Positions 34,602 through 43,329 of a stretch of 64,000 nt of DNA are shown piece after piece. The stretch lies in assembly GCF_036017065.1 (NCBI RefSeq), contig NZ_JAYXHR010000002.1, positions 186,001 through 250,000 on the forward strand, given 5' to 3'. The position numbers and the translations under genes are program-made. The notes beneath the pieces were generated by a model. That model saw only the letters and a program-made list of their open reading frames with translations, did not search any database and had not been told where the DNA came from. Each line of letters begins with the position of its first letter. The first letter of the stretch is position 1. Source of the DNA: Uliginosibacterium sp036017065. GTDB lineage: Bacteria; Pseudomonadota; Gammaproteobacteria; Burkholderiales; Rhodocyclaceae.

Positions 34602-34950
34602 CGTCATTCCTGCGAAGGCAGGAATCCAGTGACTTTGCCCCCTCTCCCCTCAGCGGGAGAGGGCTGGGGAGAGGGGTGGTTCTACCGGCTCCCGCCGTGC
34701 GTTCCGTGCTTGATCTGTAAGCCGCGCCGGGAGTTCGCCCCGGCGGGCGAGTTACTTTCTTGCTGCGCGGCAAGAAAGTAACCAAAGAATCGCGCCCCGC
34801 TTCCGCCGCCGTGCTTCGCACGGTTCCCTGCGCTGCGCGCCATGCCGAGCGGCTGCGGAACTCGCGCTTGCGCGCTCAGACATCCTCGCCGTCGCGCTAC
34901 GCGCGATCCCTCGTCACGGCTGTGCTGCTCGGCGGCTACAGAGGGGATTG
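34602..34950 (+). repeat. Dispersed repeat copy A (left of cargo 1)
   Basis: Begins 12 bp after the uvrA stop. In order it contains GTCATTCCTGCG / CGCAGGAAT-type inverted arms ending AATCCAGTG; a CCCTCTCCC/GGGAGAGGG palindrome; CGCCCCGGCGGGCGAG; a hairpin TTACTTTCTTG...CAAGAAAGTAA; and a conserved right end with CGCGATCCCTCGTCACGGC and TGCTGCTCGGCGGCTACAG. Copies B, C and D share this order. The inner end faces the gene at 35109. Bases 34951-35108 hold no gene and no attC-like site that I could find. Confidence 0.85.
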
Positions 34951-35108
34951 GATCCGTGCCAATTCATGCAGCGTCGACTTGTTCCGTACTGCATATGGTT
35001 CGCTGCGCTACGCTTAGCGCGCCCTTCGTGGTACATGGGCTGCAGTAGCGTTCTAAGAAATTCCTTGATACCGCTTGACTTGGTCAACCTCGCGCCAGAG
35101 ACATAGCT

Positions 35109-35852
35109 ATGGATAGAAAGAACAAGACGGGTGGCTTCAAGCGCTTTATTTCGTCCAGCCCTGAGACGATGCAGAGGTGGTGGCGCATTTGGGGAATCCG
35201 CAACGGCAGAGCTTTAGGTCGAAGACTCGTAAAGCGAAAGCTGCTACGGGACACGAAAGCCACAACCAAGGCCTTGGTTTCCGCGTATGAGTCAACGCTG
35301 TACGCCTACAGGGGTGCAGAGAAACTGAATCTTCAGCACAGCATGGCCATCTATCGCGCGGGTCTGTATCTGCTCACCATGAACAGAGATATCGCCGCCA
35401 TCAAAGTCGACCTTCTCACATCGCATGACTGGTGGCTCAGAAAGCTACTTGCTAGGAACGTAGCCTTGATGATTTACGAGTTAGACATGCAGAAAGTCAC
35501 AGGAGGTCAGTTCAGATCAGCAATGGATTTCTTTTCCCCGCCCAAGCGACTAAGAAACGAGCTTGGAGTGGCTCTGAAGAACTTGGCCACGGTCCATGCC
35601 GACGCCAAGTCAAAACTGGCAGACATCCGCAATTTCACTATTGCTCACAGGGATGCTGATGCCATGAGACAGTATCGTTTGATCAGGGACATTAACGAGC
35701 TTGAGGTAGCGGCAATTGCCGCGGATTTCTTCGCAGCCGTCAGCCCAATCCTTCCCCTCTTAACCGAACTGGTAAGAGCGTCGAGTGGCATGCACCATCT
35801 CCTCAATCAATACGTAGGCAAGAAGCTCTTCAAAGGTACGGATCACAGGTGA
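35109..35852 (+). CDS. Cargo gene 1: hypothetical protein with HEPN-like R-x5-H motif
   Basis: 247 residues, no recognised family. Base composition is near 50% GC, well below the flanking genes, and codons are unlike theirs. The N-terminus is strongly basic. The middle is helical (WWLRKLLARNVALMIYEL). Near residues 173-179 DIRNFTIAHRD has the R-x4-6-H spacing of HEPN ribonucleases and of the AbiU2/AbiV-like abortive infection group. This is suggestive only. It lies between inverted repeats A and B, 158 bp and 68 bp away, which points to acquisition as a unit. Confidence 0.75.
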   Translation: MDRKNKTGGFKRFISSSPETMQRWWRIWGIRNGRALGRRLVKRKLLRDTKATTKALVSAYESTLYAYRGAEKLNLQHSMAIYRAGLYLLTMNRDIAAIKVDLLTSHDWWLRKLLARNVALMIYELDMQKVTGGQFRSAMDFFSPPKRLRNELGVALKNLATVHADAKSKLADIRNFTIAHRDADAMRQYRLIRDINELEVAAIAADFFAAVSPILPLLTELVRASSGMHHLLNQYVGKKLFKGTDHR

Positions 35853-35920
35853 GTTAGCGTTGGTTGGTTCGCGTCACCAGTGCCGATGCATAGGTTAAGT
35901 ATGGCGAGGTGGCACAACCC

Positions 35921-36346
35921 CAAGTCCCCTCTGCAGCCGCCGAGCAGCACAGCCGTGACGAGGGATCGCGCGTAGCGCGACGGCGAGCATGTTTGAGCAC
36001 CGAAGGCCGAGCGTAGCGAGAGACTGAGGGCGAGTTGCGGAGCCGCTCGGCATGGCGCGCAGCGCAGGGAACCGCCGAAGGCGGCGGCGGAAGCGGGGCG
36101 GCTTTCTTTGGGTACTTTCTTTGTCCGCACAAAGAAAGTACCTCGCCCGCCGGGGCGAACTCCCGGCTCGGCGTAGCGATCAAGCACGGAAGACGCGGCG
36201 GGAGCCGGTAGAACAAAACCAAAGGCAAAACCAACGACACTGGATTCCCGCTTTTGCGGGAATGACGGTGCGTGAGGGTGTGCTGGGATAACGAAGCGCG
36301 AAGAGCAACGCAACGTCGCTGGATTCCTGCCTGCGCAGGAATGACG
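35921..36346 (-). repeat. Dispersed repeat copy B (right of cargo 1, inverted)
   Basis: The same repeat as copy A in opposite orientation. The inner end CCCCTCTGCAGCCGCCGAG is at 35927; the hairpin GTACTTTCTTTG/CAAAGAAAGTAC is at about 36113-36141; the outer TGGATTCCCG...CGGGAATGAC palindrome is at 36241-36268. A second outer palindrome, TGGATTCCTG...CAGGAATGAC, is at 36320-36346. Bases 35853-35920 contain nothing else recognisable. Confidence 0.85.
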
Positions 36347-36355
36347 AGCAAGTAA

Positions 36356-36376
36356 GAGGCGCGTCACACGCGCCTC
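36356..36376 (-). terminator. Hairpin after gloA
   Basis: GAGGCGCGT-CAC-ACGCGCCTC, a perfect 9-bp stem 15 bp beyond the gloA stop. On the minus strand it is followed by a short T-rich stretch. Probable terminator. Confidence 0.55.
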
Positions 36377-36390
36377 GATACACCAACGCC

Positions 36391-36780
36391 TTACAGCGTT
36401 CCCTTCTGGATCAACTCGATCTTGTACCCATCCGGGTCCTGCACGAAGGCGATGACCGTCGTGCCGTGCTTCATCGGCCCGGCCTCGCGGGTCACCACGC
36501 CGCCGCGTGCCTTGATGTCGGCACAGGCCTTGTAGGCGTCTTCAACAGCCAGGGCGACGTGACCGAAGCCGGTGCCCATCTCGTACTTCTCCACGCCGTA
36601 GTTGTAGGTCAACTCGATGACCGCGTGCTCCGACTCGTCGCCGTAGCCCACGAAGACGTTGGTGAACTTGCCTTCCGGGTAGTCGGACTTGCGCAGTACG
36701 TGCATGCCGAGGACTTCGGTGTAGAACTGGATCGATCGGTCAAGGTCGCCGACGCGGATCATGGTGTGCAGTACGCGCAT
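36391..36780 (-). CDS. gloA: Lactoylglutathione lyase (glyoxalase I)
   Basis: 129 residues, Ni/Zn type. The four metal ligands are visible: His5 (LHTM), Glu in AVIELTYN, His in GFGHVAL and Glu in YKIELIQ. It converts the methylglyoxal-glutathione adduct to lactoylglutathione. AAGGAGCATCAC precedes the ATG at 36780, so the longer in-frame reading is rejected. It is last in the glyQ-glyS-gmhB-plsC-ygjP-like run. Confidence 0.95.
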   Translation of the reverse strand: MRVLHTMIRVGDLDRSIQFYTEVLGMHVLRKSDYPEGKFTNVFVGYGDESEHAVIELTYNYGVEKYEMGTGFGHVALAVEDAYKACADIKARGGVVTREAGPMKHGTTVIAFVQDPDGYKIELIQKGTL

Positions 36781-36823
36781 GTGATGCTCCTTTTGAAACG
36801 GTGAAACAGATGGCGAAGGCCGC

Positions 36824-37576
36824 CTACCAGGCGGGGATGATGCGATTGGCATCGCGCAGCGCGGCGCGTGCCTCGTCGTAGTCGGGGTACATCTCGGCCA
36901 CCACAGCCCAGAAGCGGGACGAGTGGTTCATCTCCACGAGGTGGGCGAGCTCGTGCGCCACCACGTAGTCGATCTGCGCGCTGGGCAGGTGGATGAGCCG
37001 CCAGTTGAGGCGGATGCCGCTGAGCTTGCTGCAACTGCCCCAGCGCGTGTTGGCGTTGGTGAGGCGCAGCGTGGGGATGCGGATGTCCGGCGCGAACTGC
37101 TGCAGGGTGTAGGCGTACTCCTCTATGCGGCCCTTGAAGTAGCGCAGCGCGTAGGACTGGATGGCGCGCATGACCAGGGTGCGCAGCACGCCGTCGCGGT
37201 AGGGGGCGATGTGCAGCTCGTGGCCGTAGATGTCTTCCAGCCAGCGCGGCTGCGACAGGTCCGGCACCAGGCGCAGGGTGCACTGGCGGCCGCGCAGCGG
37301 GAACTTGGAGCCGTCTTCGAGTACGTGGACCGCGGGTGGTGCGCGCTGGGCCCATTCGTCCAGCTTCTCCAGCACCCAGGCGCCCTTCTCGCGGATGAAC
37401 TCTTCCGCATCGCGGATGCTGCCGCGCAGGGGAATGGCCACCGTGAGGCCGCGGTCGTCGATGGTGAGGCCCAGCGTGCGACGCTTGGCCCGCTTCAGCG
37501 TGTAGTCGATGCTGCGACCCGCCAGCAGGATGCTGCGGCGGCTGTCGCCGGTCTGCGGGTCGCGCAGCGCCGGCAC
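36824..37576 (-). CDS. YgjP-type zinc metallopeptidase (DUF45)
   Basis: 250 residues. The zinc motif is VVAHELAHLVEMNHSSRFW, with HExxH and a downstream His, near residues 205-220. Preceding RWGSCSKLSGIRLNWRL is the family's other conserved block. It is a minigluzincin-like fold of uncertain substrate. It overlaps nothing; plsC ends 7 bp upstream and gloA begins 43 bp downstream. Confidence 0.88.
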   Translation of the reverse strand: MPALRDPQTGDSRRSILLAGRSIDYTLKRAKRRTLGLTIDDRGLTVAIPLRGSIRDAEEFIREKGAWVLEKLDEWAQRAPPAVHVLEDGSKFPLRGRQCTLRLVPDLSQPRWLEDIYGHELHIAPYRDGVLRTLVMRAIQSYALRYFKGRIEEYAYTLQQFAPDIRIPTLRLTNANTRWGSCSKLSGIRLNWRLIHLPSAQIDYVVAHELAHLVEMNHSSRFWAVVAEMYPDYDEARAALRDANRIIPAW

Positions 37577-37582
37577 CGGGGC

Positions 37583-38359
37583 TCAGCTCCGCGACCGCAC
37601 CGGCTCGTCGGCCAGTGTGGACAACACGGTGGGGGCGGCATCGCCGTAGTGATGCGGGAAGAGGCGGCGCATCTCGCCTTCGATCCAGGCCTCGACGCGG
37701 ATGTTGAGTTCTTCGGCGCTGAGACCCTTGGGGTCGATGGCGGGGCCGATGCTGACCACCACCTCGCCCGGACGCTTGACGAAGGCATTGCGGCGCCAGA
37801 ACTCGCCGGCGTTGTGCGCCACCGGCACCACCGGTGCGTTGGCGCCGATGGCCAGCGAGGCGCCGCCCACTTTGTAGCGCTTCTGCGAACCGATGGCTGC
37901 GCGCGTGCCTTCGGGAAACACCACCACCCAGAAACCTTCGGCGATGCGTGCCTTGCCTTGATCCACGACCTGCAGCAGCGCGTCCTTGCCGGCGGCGCGG
38001 TCGATGGAAATGATAGGCATCTGCGCCAGGCCCCAGCCGAAGAAGGGCAGGCGCAGCAGCTCGCGCTTCAGCACGAAGGCGATGGGCGGGAAGATGGCCT
38101 GGAAGGCGATGGTCTCCCAGGCCGACTGGTGCTTGGAGAGGATCACCGAGGGCACGGTGGGCAGGTTGTCGCGACCGATGACGCGGTAGCGGATGCCGAG
38201 CACGATGCGGATCAGCGGCATCATGCTCTGCGCCCACTTGGAGATCACCTTGTAGCGCAGCTGCGGCGGAAACGGCGCCATGCACAGCGCGACGAGCGCG
38301 GCCGGCGGAATGGTGATCGTCAGCAGGATGGCGAAGAGGATGGAGCGCAGCAGATGCAT
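37583..38359 (-). CDS. plsC: 1-acyl-sn-glycerol-3-phosphate acyltransferase
   Basis: 258 residues. An N-terminal membrane helix (LLRSILFAILLTITIPPAAL) precedes the acyltransferase fold. The catalytic motif is SKHQSAWETI, an HX4E version of HX4D. The substrate motif is VVFPEGTRAAIG. It adds the second acyl chain to make phosphatidic acid. It follows gmhB by 46 bp. Confidence 0.92.
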   Translation of the reverse strand: MHLLRSILFAILLTITIPPAALVALCMAPFPPQLRYKVISKWAQSMMPLIRIVLGIRYRVIGRDNLPTVPSVILSKHQSAWETIAFQAIFPPIAFVLKRELLRLPFFGWGLAQMPIISIDRAAGKDALLQVVDQGKARIAEGFWVVVFPEGTRAAIGSQKRYKVGGASLAIGANAPVVPVAHNAGEFWRRNAFVKRPGEVVVSIGPAIDPKGLSAEELNIRVEAWIEGEMRRLFPHHYGDAAPTVLSTLADEPVRSRS

Positions 38360-38405
38360 GGGTGAGTCTCGTGGAGCCAGCTCGGGGGATGGTTCAGAAC
38401 GCGGA

Positions 38406-38939
38406 TCAGGGAACCAGGTGGCGGGCGACGGCCATCAGGTCGGGGAACACCTTGGTGCCGGCGGGCAATTCGGGATCGACCGCCGTCTTGGTGCCCTTGC
38501 CGGTCAGCACCAGGAAAGGCGTGCAGCCCACTGCGACGCCGGCCTGCAGGTCGCGCAGGCTGTCGCCCACGGTCGGCACGCCGTTGAGGTCGATGTTGAA
38601 GCGCTCGGCGATCTGCCTGAACAGGCCGGGCTTCGGCTTGCGGCATTCGCAGGTGGAGTCGGCCGGGTGCGGGCAGAAGAAGATGGCGTCGATGCGGCCA
38701 CCGGCGTGGTTCACCGCGCGCACCATCTTGTCGTTGATGGCGTTCAGCGTGTCCATGTCGAACAGGCCGCGCCCCACGCCGCTCTGGTTGCTGGCGATGA
38801 CGACGCGATAGCCCGCGTCCTCCAGCCGGCTGATCGCCTCCAGGCTGCCGGGAATGGGCTTCCACTCGTCCGGCGACTTGATGAACTGCGCGGAGTCTTC
38901 GTTGATGACACCGTCACGGTCGAGGATGATGAACTTCAT
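38406..38939 (-). CDS. gmhB: D-glycero-beta-D-manno-heptose 1,7-bisphosphate 7-phosphatase
   Basis: 177 residues, HAD family. Motif I is ILDRDGVIN, motif II VIASNQSGVGRG, and the zinc loop is CPHPADSTCECRKPKPG; motif III is VGDSLRDLQAG. It acts in ADP-heptose synthesis for lipopolysaccharide core. Its presence next to plsC and glyQS is common in betaproteobacteria. Confidence 0.94.
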   Translation of the reverse strand: MKFIILDRDGVINEDSAQFIKSPDEWKPIPGSLEAISRLEDAGYRVVIASNQSGVGRGLFDMDTLNAINDKMVRAVNHAGGRIDAIFFCPHPADSTCECRKPKPGLFRQIAERFNIDLNGVPTVGDSLRDLQAGVAVGCTPFLVLTGKGTKTAVDPELPAGTKVFPDLMAVARHLVP

Positions 38940-38947
38940 GAGGGCGT

Positions 38948-39058
38948 GTGAAACGTGAAATGTGAAACGTGAAATGTGGTGCGTGCCGCGCTGGTCGCGC
39001 CGTACCGGTCAGGGGCGTCGTGGGGTTTCCGTTTCACTTTTCACCTTTCACGTGTCAC
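38948..39058. repeat. Inverted pair of 4 x 7-bp arrays between glyS and gmhB
   Basis: 38948-38975 is four tandem heptamers GTGAAAY (C, T, C, T). 39031-39058 is four heptamers of the complementary type (GTTTCAC, TTTTCAC, CTTTCAC, GTGTCAC). They can pair in register across a 55-bp loop, giving a 28-bp stem in the glyS-gmhB mRNA. It fills nearly the entire 124-bp gap. Confidence 0.7.
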
Positions 39059-39063
39059 CCGCC

Positions 39064-41187
39064 TCAAGCAGACAGCTTCGACAGATCCGCCACACGGTTC
39101 ATCGCCGCGTGCAACCGGGCCAGCAGCGCGAGGCGGTTGTTGCGCAGCGCCGCGTCTTCGGCGTTGACCATCACGCCGTCGAAGAAGGCATCCACCGGCG
39201 CGCGCAGCGCGGCGAGTGCCTGCAGCGAGGCGGTGTAGTCGCCGCTGGCGAAGGCGGCATCGGCCTTCGGCGCGGTGGCGGCGATCGCCTCGCCCAGCGC
39301 CTGCTCGGCGGGCTCCTTGAAGAGTTTCGCGTCCACCGTCGTCGGCAACGCGCCTTCCACTTTCTTCAGGATGTTGCCGACGCGCTTGTTGGCGGCGGCC
39401 AGCGCAGCGGCTTCCGGCAGCGCGGCGAAGGCACGCACGGCGGCGAGACGCTTGGCGACATCGCCCAGGCGTTGCGGGCGCTGCGACACGACGGCGTCGA
39501 CTTCCTGCGCGGAGTAACCCTGCTCGCGCAGGTTGCCGGCGAGGCGGTCGTAGATGAAATCGGCCAAGTTAGCCTGCGTTGTCGCCAAGAGCGGACGCAC
39601 TTCCAACTGCCCATCAGCGCTTAGCCACGCTTCTTCACCGACCTGGAGCGCCCGGGCAAGGTCAATCTTCAAGTCGCGCTCAACAAGCATTCGAATCACG
39701 CCCAGCGCGTGACGACGGAGCGCGAACGGGTCCTTGTCGCCGGTAGGCAACTGGCCGATGCCGAACAGGCCGACCAGGGTCTCCAGCTTGTCGGCCAGCG
39801 CGACGACCACGCCGACGTCATTGCGCGGCAGTTCGTCACCGGCGAAGCGCGGCTTGTAGTGGTCTTCGATGGCGTTGGCCACCACGTCGCCGAGGCCATC
39901 GTGCCGCGCATAGTAGCCGCCCATGATGCCCTGCAACTCCGGGAACTCGCCGACCATGTCGGTCAAAAGGTCCGCTTTCGACAATGTCGCAGCTTCCACT
40001 ACCCGTGGAACATCAATTCCCAGCTCATACGCAAGCGTGGCAGCGATCCATTTCACGCGCTCGATACGCTCGCCCTGGGTGCCCAGCTTGTTGTGATACA
40101 CCACCTTGGCGAGGCCGCCGACGCGGTCCTGCAGCGTCTTCTTGCGGTCCTGGTCGAAGAAGAACTTGGCGTCGGCCAGACGCGGGCGCACCACGCGCTC
40201 GTTGCCACCCACCACCGCGCTGGCATCGGCCGGGCTGATGTTGGAGACGATCAGGAACTTGCTGGTGAGCTTCCCGGCTGCATCCAGCAGCGGGAAGTAC
40301 TTCTGGTTGGCCTTCATCGTGAGGATGAGGCATTCCTGCGGCACGGCGAGGAAGGCGTCCTCGAACTGGCCGGTCAGCACATTGGGGCGCTCGACCAGTG
40401 CGGTCACTTCGTCCAGCAGGGCTTCGTCGTCGATCGGCTTGAGACCGGCCTTCGCGGCAGCGGCCTGCAGTTGCGCGACGATGTCGGCGCGACGTTCGGC
40501 GAAGCTGGCGATCACCGCACCCTCGTCGCGCAGTTGCGCGGCGTAGCTGTCGGCGTCACGCACGGACACCACCGGCGTCTTCGCTTCGAAGCGATGGCCC
40601 AGGGTCTCGCGACCGGCAGTGAGGCCCAGCGTGGCGATGGGCACGACGTCGGCGCCGTGCAGGGCGATGAGCTTGTGGGCGGGGCGCACGAAGTTGACGG
40701 TGCTCCAGCCGTCCTGCAGCTGGTAGCCCATCACCTTGGGGATCGGCAGTTTGGCGAGCGATTCGTCCAGCGCCTTCTGCAGGCCTTCGGCGAGGGTCGC
40801 ACCCTTGACGACGGAATCCAGCATCAGCACGTCGGCCTTGCCGTCGGACTGGCGCTTCAGGCCCGGCACGACGCTGGCATCCGCACCCAGCGCGGCGAGT
40901 TTCTTCAGCAGCGCCGGCGTGGCATTGCCACTGGCGTCGAGGCCGACGGCCACCGGCATCAGTTTCTGCTGCACGGCTTTGTCGGCCGCTTGCGCAGCCA
41001 CGCCAGTGACGTGCACGGCAAGGCGACGCGGCGAGGCGTAGGCAGTCACGGCGGCTTCAGCCGTAGCCAGGCCCTGCGCGCGCAGGCTATCGGCCAATAC
41101 GCCGGAAAAGGCTTCGCCCAGCTTCTTCAGCGCCTTGGGCGGCAGTTCTTCGACGAAGAGTTCGACGAGGAGATTCTTGTTGCTCAT
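39064..41187 (-). CDS. glyS: Glycyl-tRNA synthetase beta subunit
   Basis: 707 residues from ATG 41187 (MSNKNLLVELFVEELPPKAL), the standard family start. Conserved stretches include CLILTMKANQKYFPLLD, FFDQDRKKTLQDRV and AALSKADLLTDMVGEFPELQG-type text. The C-terminus is the helical anticodon-binding region. With GlyQ it forms the alpha2beta2 enzyme charging tRNA-Gly. It starts 2 bp after glyQ. Confidence 0.97.
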   Translation of the reverse strand: MSNKNLLVELFVEELPPKALKKLGEAFSGVLADSLRAQGLATAEAAVTAYASPRRLAVHVTGVAAQAADKAVQQKLMPVAVGLDASGNATPALLKKLAALGADASVVPGLKRQSDGKADVLMLDSVVKGATLAEGLQKALDESLAKLPIPKVMGYQLQDGWSTVNFVRPAHKLIALHGADVVPIATLGLTAGRETLGHRFEAKTPVVSVRDADSYAAQLRDEGAVIASFAERRADIVAQLQAAAAKAGLKPIDDEALLDEVTALVERPNVLTGQFEDAFLAVPQECLILTMKANQKYFPLLDAAGKLTSKFLIVSNISPADASAVVGGNERVVRPRLADAKFFFDQDRKKTLQDRVGGLAKVVYHNKLGTQGERIERVKWIAATLAYELGIDVPRVVEAATLSKADLLTDMVGEFPELQGIMGGYYARHDGLGDVVANAIEDHYKPRFAGDELPRNDVGVVVALADKLETLVGLFGIGQLPTGDKDPFALRRHALGVIRMLVERDLKIDLARALQVGEEAWLSADGQLEVRPLLATTQANLADFIYDRLAGNLREQGYSAQEVDAVVSQRPQRLGDVAKRLAAVRAFAALPEAAALAAANKRVGNILKKVEGALPTTVDAKLFKEPAEQALGEAIAATAPKADAAFASGDYTASLQALAALRAPVDAFFDGVMVNAEDAALRNNRLALLARLHAAMNRVADLSKLSA

Positions 41188-41189
41188 GC

Positions 41190-42167
41190 TCACGCGGCCT
41201 TCTTTTCTTTTTCGAGTTGGGCCAGCACTTCCTCGGCCCATTCACGCGGCGCCATCGGGAAGCCCAGGCGGGCGCGGCTGTCGCGGTAGCTCTGCGCGAC
41301 GCTGCGCGCGAGGTTGCGGATGCGGCCGATGTAGGCGGCGCGCTCGGTCACCGAGATGGCGCCACGCGCGTCCAGCAGGTTGAAGGTGTGCGCGGCCTTC
41401 AGCACCTGTTCATAGGCCGGCAGCGCGAGCTGCTGTTCCATCAGGTGCTTCGCGCTGCCTTCGTAGTCACTGAAGTGACGGAATAGCGCTTCCGCATTGC
41501 TGTGCTCGAAGTTGTAGGTGGACTGCTCCACCTCGTTCTGGTGGAAAACGTCACCATACTTCAGCACACGGGTGGCACCGTTTTCTTCCCAGGTCGTCCA
41601 CACCAGGTCGAAGACGTTCTCGACGCCCTGCAGGTACATGGCCAGGCGTTCCAGGCCGTAGGTGATCTCGCCAGTGATCGGCTTGCAGTCGATGCCGCCG
41701 ACCTGCTGGAAGTAGGTGAACTGCGTGACTTCCATGCCGTTGAGCCATACCTCCCAGCCGAGACCCCAAGCGCCGAGCGTGGGGTTTTCCCAGTCGTCCT
41801 CGACGAAGCGCACGTCGTTCTTCTTCAGGTCGAAACCGAGGGCTTCGAGCGAGCCGAGGTACAGCTCCAGGATGTTGTCCGGCGCGGGCTTGAGCACCAC
41901 CTGGTACTGGTAGTAGTGCTGCATGCGGTTGGGGTTCTCGCCGTAGCGGCCATCCTTGGGACGGCGGCTGGGCTGCACGTAGGCGGCGCGCCAGGGTTCC
42001 GGGCCGATGGCGCGCAGAAAGGTGGCGGTGTGGCTGGTGCCGGCGCCGACTTCCATGTCGTAGGGCTGCAGCAGCGCGCAGCCTTGCGCGGCCCAGTAGC
42101 GCTGCAGGCGCAGGATGACGTCCTGGAAGCTCGGGACGTCGGCATTGGTACGGGAGGTGTCCGTCAT
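41190..42167 (-). CDS. glyQ: Glycyl-tRNA synthetase alpha subunit
   Basis: 325 residues from ATG 42167 (MTDTSRTNADVPSFQDVIL). Class II synthetase motifs: GAGTSHTATFLRAIGPEPW, YVQPSRRPKDGRYGENPNR and YGLERLAMYLQG. It carries the catalytic site for glycyl-adenylate formation. No glycine riboswitch is seen upstream. It diverges from a periplasmic binding protein gene across about 180 bp. Confidence 0.97.
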   Translation of the reverse strand: MTDTSRTNADVPSFQDVILRLQRYWAAQGCALLQPYDMEVGAGTSHTATFLRAIGPEPWRAAYVQPSRRPKDGRYGENPNRMQHYYQYQVVLKPAPDNILELYLGSLEALGFDLKKNDVRFVEDDWENPTLGAWGLGWEVWLNGMEVTQFTYFQQVGGIDCKPITGEITYGLERLAMYLQGVENVFDLVWTTWEENGATRVLKYGDVFHQNEVEQSTYNFEHSNAEALFRHFSDYEGSAKHLMEQQLALPAYEQVLKAAHTFNLLDARGAISVTERAAYIGRIRNLARSVAQSYRDSRARLGFPMAPREWAEEVLAQLEKEKKAA

Positions 42168-42348
42168 GATGGGTGGTACGAGGTCGACGAAGGCCGGTGG
42201 GCGGCACGAAACGCGCCATTTTACAGGGAGTTGCGCGGCTGACACGGTGTGCTGCCACAAGCCGCCCGGGTCTACCCGCAGAGCCGCGCAAACGCCCGGC
42301 TTTGTGTGCTACAAACCAGCACCCACATCTATAACAAAGGTTTAGGTC

Positions 42349-43260
42349 ATGGCACGCCGCATCCTCCTCGGGCTGTTGCTGTTGTGCGCCTCATCCTGGG
42401 CCCTGGCCCAGACCAGTCCGGCCGTGCGTTTCACCTATCCGCCGCCGGAAACCGCCAACGACCAGCGCCACCTGTATTACTGGCAGGTGCTGGAAGCCGC
42501 ATTGGCCAGCAATCGCGACAAGTACGGCGATTTCGCGGTGGAGCCCTACGCGACGCCGATGACTTTCCAGCGCGCCGCCGCCGAGGTGGAAACCGGCAAG
42601 GGCCGCGTGAACATCGTGGCGCGCGCCACCAATCTCGACCTCGAAACCCGCCTGCGGCCGATCCGCCTGCCGCTGGACAAGGGCCTGCTCGGCGCCCGCC
42701 TGTTCCTGGTCACGCAGGACACGGCGGCGAAACTGGAGAAGGTGCGCACCCTGGAGGAGCTGCAGCAATACACCATCGGCCAGAATTCGGCCTGGACCGA
42801 TGTGAAGATCCTGCAGAACGCCGGTTTCAAGGTGGTGATCGCCGACGACTACGAGGGCCTGTTCCAGATGCTGTCGGCGAAGCGCTTCGACCTGTTCTCG
42901 CGCGGCGCCATCGAGATCGACGCGGAATGGAAGGCGCACCGCGACACCTTGCCGAACCTGGTGATCGACCGGAGCTTCATGCTCTATTACCCCTTGCCCC
43001 GCTACTTCTTCGTGCCGCGCACGGCCGAGGGCGAGAAGATGGCCGAGCGCATCGAGGACGGCCTGCGACGCCTGCAGAAGAGCGGCGAATTCGAGCGCCG
43101 CTACCAGGACTACAAGCGCCTGGTGCTGAAGGACGTGAGCCTCGCCGGCCGTCGCGTGTTCCGCCTGACCAACACCCAGCTGTCCCCGGAGACGCCGCTC
43201 TCCGACAAGTACTGGTGGGACGACCTGTCCGCCGAGCTGAACGCCAGAAGCAAACCCTGA
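42349..43260 (+). CDS. Periplasmic substrate-binding-like protein (paralogue 1)
   Basis: 303 residues with a signal peptide (LLGLLLLCASSWALAQ). The fold resembles family 3 solute-binding proteins: PIRLPLDKGLLGARLFLV, ILQNAGFKVV, FDLFSRGAIEI and YPLPRYFFV. It is clearly homologous to the protein at 51838-52761, sharing the PLD(K/R)GLLG and YPLPRYF blocks. No permease or ATPase genes adjoin it, so it may serve a receptor rather than transport. Confidence 0.82.
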   Translation: MARRILLGLLLLCASSWALAQTSPAVRFTYPPPETANDQRHLYYWQVLEAALASNRDKYGDFAVEPYATPMTFQRAAAEVETGKGRVNIVARATNLDLETRLRPIRLPLDKGLLGARLFLVTQDTAAKLEKVRTLEELQQYTIGQNSAWTDVKILQNAGFKVVIADDYEGLFQMLSAKRFDLFSRGAIEIDAEWKAHRDTLPNLVIDRSFMLYYPLPRYFFVPRTAEGEKMAERIEDGLRRLQKSGEFERRYQDYKRLVLKDVSLAGRRVFRLTNTQLSPETPLSDKYWWDDLSAELNARSKP

Positions 43261-43274
43261 GCGTTCTGCACGCA

Positions 43275-43320
43275 CGAAGACAAAGGGCCGCGAAGCAAGC
43301 TTCGCGGCCCTTTGTCTTCG
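43275..43320. terminator. Bidirectional 21-bp terminator hairpin
   Basis: Arms 43275-43295 and 43300-43320 are perfectly complementary with a CAAG loop; the core is ACAAAGGGCC/GGCCCTTTGT, shared with the hairpin at 4864. It lies between convergent genes. Confidence 0.8.
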
Positions 43321-43329
43321 TGGCGCGCC

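Noticed and set aside
34951..35108. attC or attI site beside cargo gene 1, by analogy with cargo 2
   Set aside because: No GTTRRRY/RYYYAAC pair with complementary arms was found on either side of the gene, so it is not called an integron cassette.
42168..42348. Glycine riboswitch or T-box before glyQ
   Set aside because: The upstream interval is short and shows no aptamer-like conserved helices.
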